Below are positions 58,417 through 64,000 of a DNA stretch of 64,000 nt, piece after piece. The notes beneath the pieces are model-generated. The model was not told where the DNA came from and did no database searches. It saw only the letters and a program-made list of their open reading frames with translations. The position numbers were made by a program, and so were the translations under genes. The DNA is taken from contig NC_043974.1 of the NCBI RefSeq assembly GCF_902148855.1, positions 24,545,192 through 24,609,191 of the forward strand, written 5' to 3'. The stretch's first letter is position 1. Each line of letters starts with the position of its first letter. The DNA comes from Sphaeramia orbicularis (Eukaryota > Chordata > Actinopteri > Kurtiformes > Apogonidae).

Positions 58417-59121
58417 CACTGTAAAAAAACTGTAGAGTTAACACCAAAAAGTTGTAAAATTGCCACATAAAAAAACTGTAAGTGACAATACAATGCAAAG
58501 TTGTTTATTTGAAAAGATTTTTGTGTTAACGGTTGAATCAAATATAGGTGTAGTTTTTATAGGAAGAGTATGTGAACAAAACCAGATTTGTATGTAGAAA
58601 TGATGTATTTCTATTGTTTTTAGAAAATAAAGGTGTAAATTGAAATACAATGTGGTGCCGTTGAAATTTCATGACCATAATGTTGAAATAACGGCATATT
58701 TGATTTTTTATATATATATAAAAAAGCTATAAAAAAGGAAACATTTAACAATGTAACATTTTAAATTTTAAAATTAATGAGTTGGTAGAGTGGCTCGTCC
58801 AATAACCAAAGGGTTGGTGGTTCGACTCCTGGCTCCGACTGTCAAAGTGTCCATGGAAGACACTGAACCCTTAACTGCTCCCAGTTGGACTTGGTGGTTT
58901 TGGAAAGTGCTTTGGACACCATGAAGGTGGAGAAAATGTGCTAAATAAGTGCAGTCCATTTACCATTTAAATCCAGCGTTAAATCTACATGTTTAAAATG
59001 TTAAATCTACATGTTACTCCGCAAATATGTTTACAGTTGGATGTGTTTTTTACAGTATTGTTCTGGAAACCACAGCTGCCAGTTTTTTTTCCATAAAAAC
59101 AACAGGATTTTTTTTACAGTG
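58417..59121. mobile_element. Inverted-repeat element (family 'CACTGTAAAAAA') interrupted by a SINE
   Basis: CACTGTAAAAAAACTGTAGA at 58417 is mirrored by ggattttttttacagtg ending at 59121. A related fragment starting gcactgtaaaaaaaa is at about 33704. The interior is AT-rich and non-coding and is split by the SINE at about 58775-58972. Confidence 0.65.
58775..58972 (+). mobile_element. tRNA-derived SINE
   Basis: A box A-like gagttggtagagtggctcg (from about 58780) and a box B ggttcgactcc (about 58819-58829) form a pol III promoter in a tRNA-like head. The body reads gaagacactgaacccttaac, ttggacttggtggttttgg and aatgtgctaaataagtgcag, then tccatttaccattt. This layout fits tRNA-headed fish SINEs. 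I do not name the family with certainty. Confidence 0.75.
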
Positions 59122-59291
59122 TGCCATGTCATGTGCAGGTTTCAACCTCTATTTTCTTTTAATGTGTTTTATTTAATGGAAATACGCTGTATGTTGTCGC
59201 TGTAGTCAAGTTCATCCAAAGGTTCCAGTTTTAATTCCTGCTGCAGTCACTGAGCTTGATGTCAGCCACCTATAACCCCCCAACCCCCACC

Positions 59292-59359
<68 letters not shown>
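59292..59359. repeat. (CA)n microsatellite
   Basis: About 68 bp of CA repeat in ppp2r5b intron 1. Confidence 0.97.
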
Positions 59360-59362
<3 letters not shown>

Positions 59363-62300
59363 CAAACACCATCAAGCTTGTCATCATCTCCCCTTGAGAG
59401 TTCACTTCTGTTGATGAGAACTCACCTTCTCTTGGAATAACCCCTAAACAAACCTACAGGACAGAAGCCGTGTAGTCGTACAACCTGGATATGGTGACTA
59501 TAGGGTTTTGACTTTGACACTGGTATGAGATCCTTCAAAATGTAGTTACTGTTGCACTATTCACTGGTCGGTCTGTCTATCTGTTGCGATAGCCTCAATC
59601 CCAGAGGTGCTGTTTCTACACCGAGGCTGCTTTGATCTGAGTTTGTTCAAAATTCTCTCAGAATACTGAAGTTTCTACATATGCTTTTCAGTTTTCCTAC
59701 ATAGATACACTGAAAAAAAAGAGCATGGGAAAAATATATGGACATTTAATTGGGATTGTTTTCAGCCAAGTGTGACAGATTATATTGTCTTCCTGTCCTT
59801 TATGTCATTCCGAATTGTAAATATCTGATGCTTTTGGTGTTTTGGTCTGCATATTAGTCCAAGTGTTTTGAAGATTCATCCTATATTACAGAAAGTTGTT
59901 AGTTGCACTTTGAAGTTCTCACTAAAACCTTCAGACTTTGTGTTTAGACATTGAGCTAACATGGGAGATGTCCACATCAGTATTTCTGTACCTTTTTGTT
60001 TGGTCGGTGCAGGCAAAAACATTTCTTCATCATGTTCCTTCTGCTTTTCTCTCACAGCACTTCAATCTCTCAATCTGCCCCCCACCCCCACCCCACCCCG
60101 GGCCTTCTTTGCTTTCCTTTCTTGCCTGTGTGTGCACTACAAGGACATTGTAAATCCTCATATACGTCTCTGACCCCTCTTTATAAGGTTACTCCCCCTT
60201 TTATGTAGCCTGCAATCTTTTTCCATTAACCCTTTATGAAGGGAAGACCTCTCTGCTTTTAGAGATACCATGATGTGTGCACACCTATGTTTTTGCTCTT
60301 ATGTGTGTTTTTACACCTCATTTAACCTGATCTGACTTCCTCTCCGGCCTGTGAGTGTAGGGCGAGTTCACCGTGGTAATGGAGGGGCTTCATTGTAACT
60401 TTACAGCACCTTCACTTTAGACCTCTCTGTGCATATGTGCCATTGCAATCATAGGCACAAGTCCTGGTTATTACATGGCTGCTGCACTGCTGCGGCACTG
60501 TTTCTGGATCCCAGGAGGAACTGATAGTAAAATCCTGCAGCACCAGCTCAAGAAAAATGCCTGGTGTGGGGAAGTCTGTAACGGGCAGTATGTAGGCCAA
60601 GTGTAGACAGACTTGTGGGTGTTTCACTCTCCAGGGAATCACATTCCCATTGTTAATTTGAACTGCAGTTCCTGTTAACTGTGGCACATCTCTTTCACTT
60701 CAACCCTTGAGTGAAGCTTCAGTTCTGCTTGAAGTTTTAGGCTGAATATAAAACATGATAGGCACAGACATGCAAGTATCAGCAGAGAAGATACGACTAA
60801 AACATTAATGCATGGATCCACTGGTTGTTCTGTGTTTTCTACAGACAAGTAATATAGTCTGATACCATAAAATATTTAACATTCCAAGCACAACACGACA
60901 TATTTTAGTATCAGACAAAAAAGAGCAAGAAACTCAATATTTTGGATGCATTTCAACAATTGAAGCAGGAAAAAATCCATCATAGAAGACACTGATTCTT
61001 GCATTGTCAGTAGCCTCAATCGACCAGAATGCAATGCAGTCACAGCTTGCATCTTCGCAGATCCATCACCAGCGGTGGGTGAAACATACTGGTGTCTTTT
61101 TTGGTAATCAAAACAGCTAGATTTTTTTATCTTGCTGTCAGTTTTCCTCAATCTAAAGGCATACTATTCTTCTAGCAGTGTTTTAAGTGTCGCATAAAGG
61201 ATGTTCTTTATCACTAGTGTTATTGTCACTGACAAAATGGCTTTGGGTTCGAGTAAAGAAATCTCTCAGTTCTTAGTTTTATTTACTGCAGTAGTTGTGT
61301 GTATTTTGCATTTATCGTCGACCAAATGTGACTTTGTATTATCCAGACTTCTAGATAAGTACCTCAAACAATTAACACCCTCTAGCACATGCAGGAAGTA
61401 GCAGTAGTAGTAGATCTTTTTGTATCTGAATATTAAGGGTGTAGAAGAGGACTATAGGCAGAACTGCAAATACCCATTGTTTTTTATTAGGTGTAAATGC
61501 CACAAAACATTCAAAGGTTTTCAAAGTTGCTTAAATTTGCACATTTTGAGATCAGGTTGCAATAAAATTGGTCCTAATTTGGATTTGTAAGCAGGCGTGG
61601 AGGCATTCCAATCACCAGAATGGAAAATGCATATGCTTCGTGCTCAGTAATGTGATTCAAAGGCATTGTAGTAGCAGACACATTGGTAAAATGCTACTAG
61701 TTGGGCAGTCATTCTTCTCTACCAGCTTTAAAGGTTCATTATGTAACATATGTGGGGAAAAATGAGCATGTATTAATTGCTTTTGTGTTTTCAATGTGTG
61801 AACAGATTGTTATTTATCTCAAAATTAGACCTTCTATGCTTATATCCATGATAACAGATTGTCATTATGTAAAAATCACATGAACACACAATTTTTGGAC
61901 ATAAAAATATTGATATTAATACAAAATCATATTTGACTCTTGCATTTCGGCAATGATAATGTCCTGGTGAAGGTTTGGTTAGGGTTAGGAAAAGAACCCG
62001 GTAAGGGCTTAAATTAGAAACTTAGATGATGAACATGAGAAAAACAAACACAGAGCTAATGCTGGTCACCTGTGTCTAAATCCACAGAGTGTTCTTCTGC
62101 CATAACCATCCCCTTCAATGTCACCTGGCCAATATCATATTTTTTTCCCCCCAGCCTCATTTATGCAACGACAAGCGGTCATTTTAATCAGCTTCAAACT
62201 TGATCAGTATTGTTTTCCTGGTGAGGTGGAGCTGGACTTCTATGTATAGGACTGGTTGGTTCTTCTGTGTCACAATTGCCGCATAATCGCCGTATCACAA

Positions 62301-63078
62301 TTATTTGAGACATTAAGGATAATTTTACATAATCCTGATAATCATTTCCATTAACCTATGTACAGTTTGGTGAAACTAACAGAAAAAAAAACATTTCATC
62401 ATTATCTCTACATTACTTTCAATTATTTGACAGCACTCTTAATTATTTATGTCATGTGGTTACATCTCATTCATCTTTAGTTATAAGTTCAATAAAAAAA
62501 ACCTGTGATATAGAGGTTCATTATGATTTAATTCCTTGTTCCAATATTTCATCAGTGGTATTGGTTTATTTCAGTCATAACAACCATATTAACAGAAGGT
62601 AAACTGAAATATGTTAAAGAATTTTTTGCTGGCAAACATTTCTTGTTCTTCTTCATCAGGCATAAGTGATTCATTAAACTTGCAATAGATGTTTACTACA
62701 GTAAACTTAACAAATTAGATGATATTATCATTAACTGCAGTTATTTGTGGGGCTAATGTGATTGCTGTTTTCAGGGCTCTGGTGCTTCACCAGGTCATTG
62801 ACGATGTATGTTCAAAGCATCACACAATTGTTAATTTCCTATCTTTGACTTTTTTGGATGGATGTACTGACTGATAAAGGTTTTTTAGTGGTGACTGAAA
62901 GGATTTCATTATTATTTACCACTGTACGATACACTCCTACACACTCTTACACGCATTATTCATCTTTCTTTCTTCAGCCCCTCAACAGCAGTAAATATGT
63001 ACAACGCTAGTTTCTGTTGTCCTATAAATTAAACCACTTAATATCAGCAATAGACCTAGCACACAGATGCAGTTTCCC

Positions 63079-63686
63079 TTAAAGGAGTGATATTTTTCTT
63101 TTTTAAATGGAATTATGCATTTTAAAACATTTCCCTGTGGTCTACATAAACTGTAAATGCTATGCTTGGGTCTGAATTCTACATAAATTCAACTCCACAG
63201 GTCCATCTTCAACCCTATTTCTGAGTAACGACAATAGAAAGATCGTTTTGAGCGCTGGCCCTTTAAATGCAAATGAGCCACTTCACGCCCACCCCCTCCA
63301 GGTTGTTGACTGTGCTGCTCTGTCCCATTTAGCCAACAACTGAACATTTTAGGTAATCAGCTCGAATTTTGGACATATTTTCAGTATGGACTACAACTGC
63401 TACTTCTGATAAACAATATGTTGTACTCGGAGAAATGTTTGTTGGAAGTCTTGACCTTATATATGCAAATGACGAGACGTAACTAGTTATAGACTTAACA
63501 AATTAAGCAGGAATTAAAACAGACTGTAGAAATCCACTCAGTTTTTGCAAAAATGAATATAAAGATAGTTTTGCAGCACCTGGAGGGTTCAAATTCAAAC
63601 CTTTTGAAGTATTAGGGTCCACAAATACACAAATAAATGAACCAAAGACTAATAAAAGTGGGTTTAGCAAAATATGACCCCTTTAA
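63079..63686. mobile_element. Inverted-repeat element with TTAA ends
   Basis: TTAAAGGAGTGATATTTTTC at 63079 is mirrored by gcaaaatatgacccctTTAA ending at 63686. The interior, including gagcgctggccctttaaatg and caaatgagccacttcacgcc, is of a dispersed-repeat type. No coding capacity is seen. The superfamily is not certain: TTAA could be part of the terminus rather than the target. Confidence 0.6.
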
Positions 63687-64000
63687 CAACACAAGCATGA
63701 ACAAATCTTACTCATTAAGCCTAAGTAGCCGCACGGAAATAACAAGTGCATGCTGCAAATAAATTTCACGAGAAATGCTAAAGAACTTGTCCAGTGAATT
63801 AAACAGCTCGGAGGCATTGAGTACTGTATGAATGAGAGTGGATGAGGTGATGTTGAGGTGAGGTGACTGTACTATCCTTGTGATGCTTCAGTAGACAGAT
63901 CTGGAACACTGCACTGGCCAATAAATGAGCAGCAGAGATGGCTAAGGCTGCCAATTATTCCACAGCTGAAGGATGAAGGATACAGGGTCTCTATAATCTC

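Larger units (their letters stand above)
57434..64000 (+). other. ppp2r5b: ppp2r5b intron 1, continuing past the window end
   Basis: No further B56 exon is found up to 64000, so intron 1 exceeds 6.5 kb. It contains the hAT copy at 57493, the inverted-repeat element at 58417 with a nested SINE, a (CA)n tract and the element at 63079. The stretch 59440-63070 otherwise shows nothing recognisable. Confidence 0.6.

Noticed and set aside
61969-62000. Telomere-like ggtttggttagggttagg
   Set aside because: Only about two TTAGGG-like units; a similar ggtttggttaggtttagg occurs at about 16558, so it belongs to a dispersed repeat, not an interstitial telomere.

Overview
This window is teleost fish nuclear DNA, most likely from a spiny-rayed (percomorph) fish. 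It is AT-rich and intron-bearing, and it holds many short non-autonomous DNA transposons, (CA)n microsatellites and decayed Tc1 copies. Five genes can be named from sequence. Their human counterparts all lie on 11q12-q13 (B3GAT3, SNHG1, ARL2, BATF2, PPP2R5B), so the window is a compressed version of that human synteny block. No virus-derived element was recognised.

Layout. Positions 1-2880: last four coding exons and 3' UTR of b3gat3 (+). Positions 2.9-12.4 kb: gene-free, a graveyard of Tc1, hAT and piggyBac-like MITEs. Positions 12.4-21.5 kb: a small gene (+) of unknown function with a non-coding first exon and two coding exons, encoding a charged protein of about 274 aa. Positions 23.6-28.5 kb: the snoRNA host gene snhg1/UHG (+), with about 16 tiny non-coding exons. 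Its introns carry U25, two U26 copies, U27, U29, U30, U22 and four U31 copies, plus two related structured elements that match no UHG snoRNA I know. Positions 29.4-31.95 kb: arl2 (-), complete in five coding exons, tail to tail with snhg1. Positions 33.4-34.7 kb: a Harbinger-type relic. Positions 35.8-47.2 kb: batf2 (+), three coding exons with a 7-kb second intron full of repeats. Positions 47.2-55.9 kb: repeats, including a segment also found in batf2 intron 2, a tRNA-Ala-like relic, hAT MITEs and a four-unit tandem array. Positions 55.9 kb to the end: CpG-rich promoter, 5' UTR and first coding exon of ppp2r5b (+), followed by intron sequence.

How the genes relate. The genes do not form a pathway. 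B3gat3 finishes the glycosaminoglycan linker in the Golgi, snhg1 supplies box C/D RNAs for rRNA methylation and processing, Arl2 is a small GTPase of tubulin and mitochondrial biology, Batf2 is an AP-1 family bZIP factor, and Ppp2r5b is a PP2A targeting subunit. What joins them is old linkage.

The most interesting stretch is snhg1. Its snoRNA-intron plus exon modules have been duplicated in tandem (U31 four times, U26 twice), and introns 10 and 12 hold a pair of homologous, unassigned RNA-like elements. Splice sites were placed by eye from GT/AG, reading frame and family knowledge. Nothing was aligned by software.
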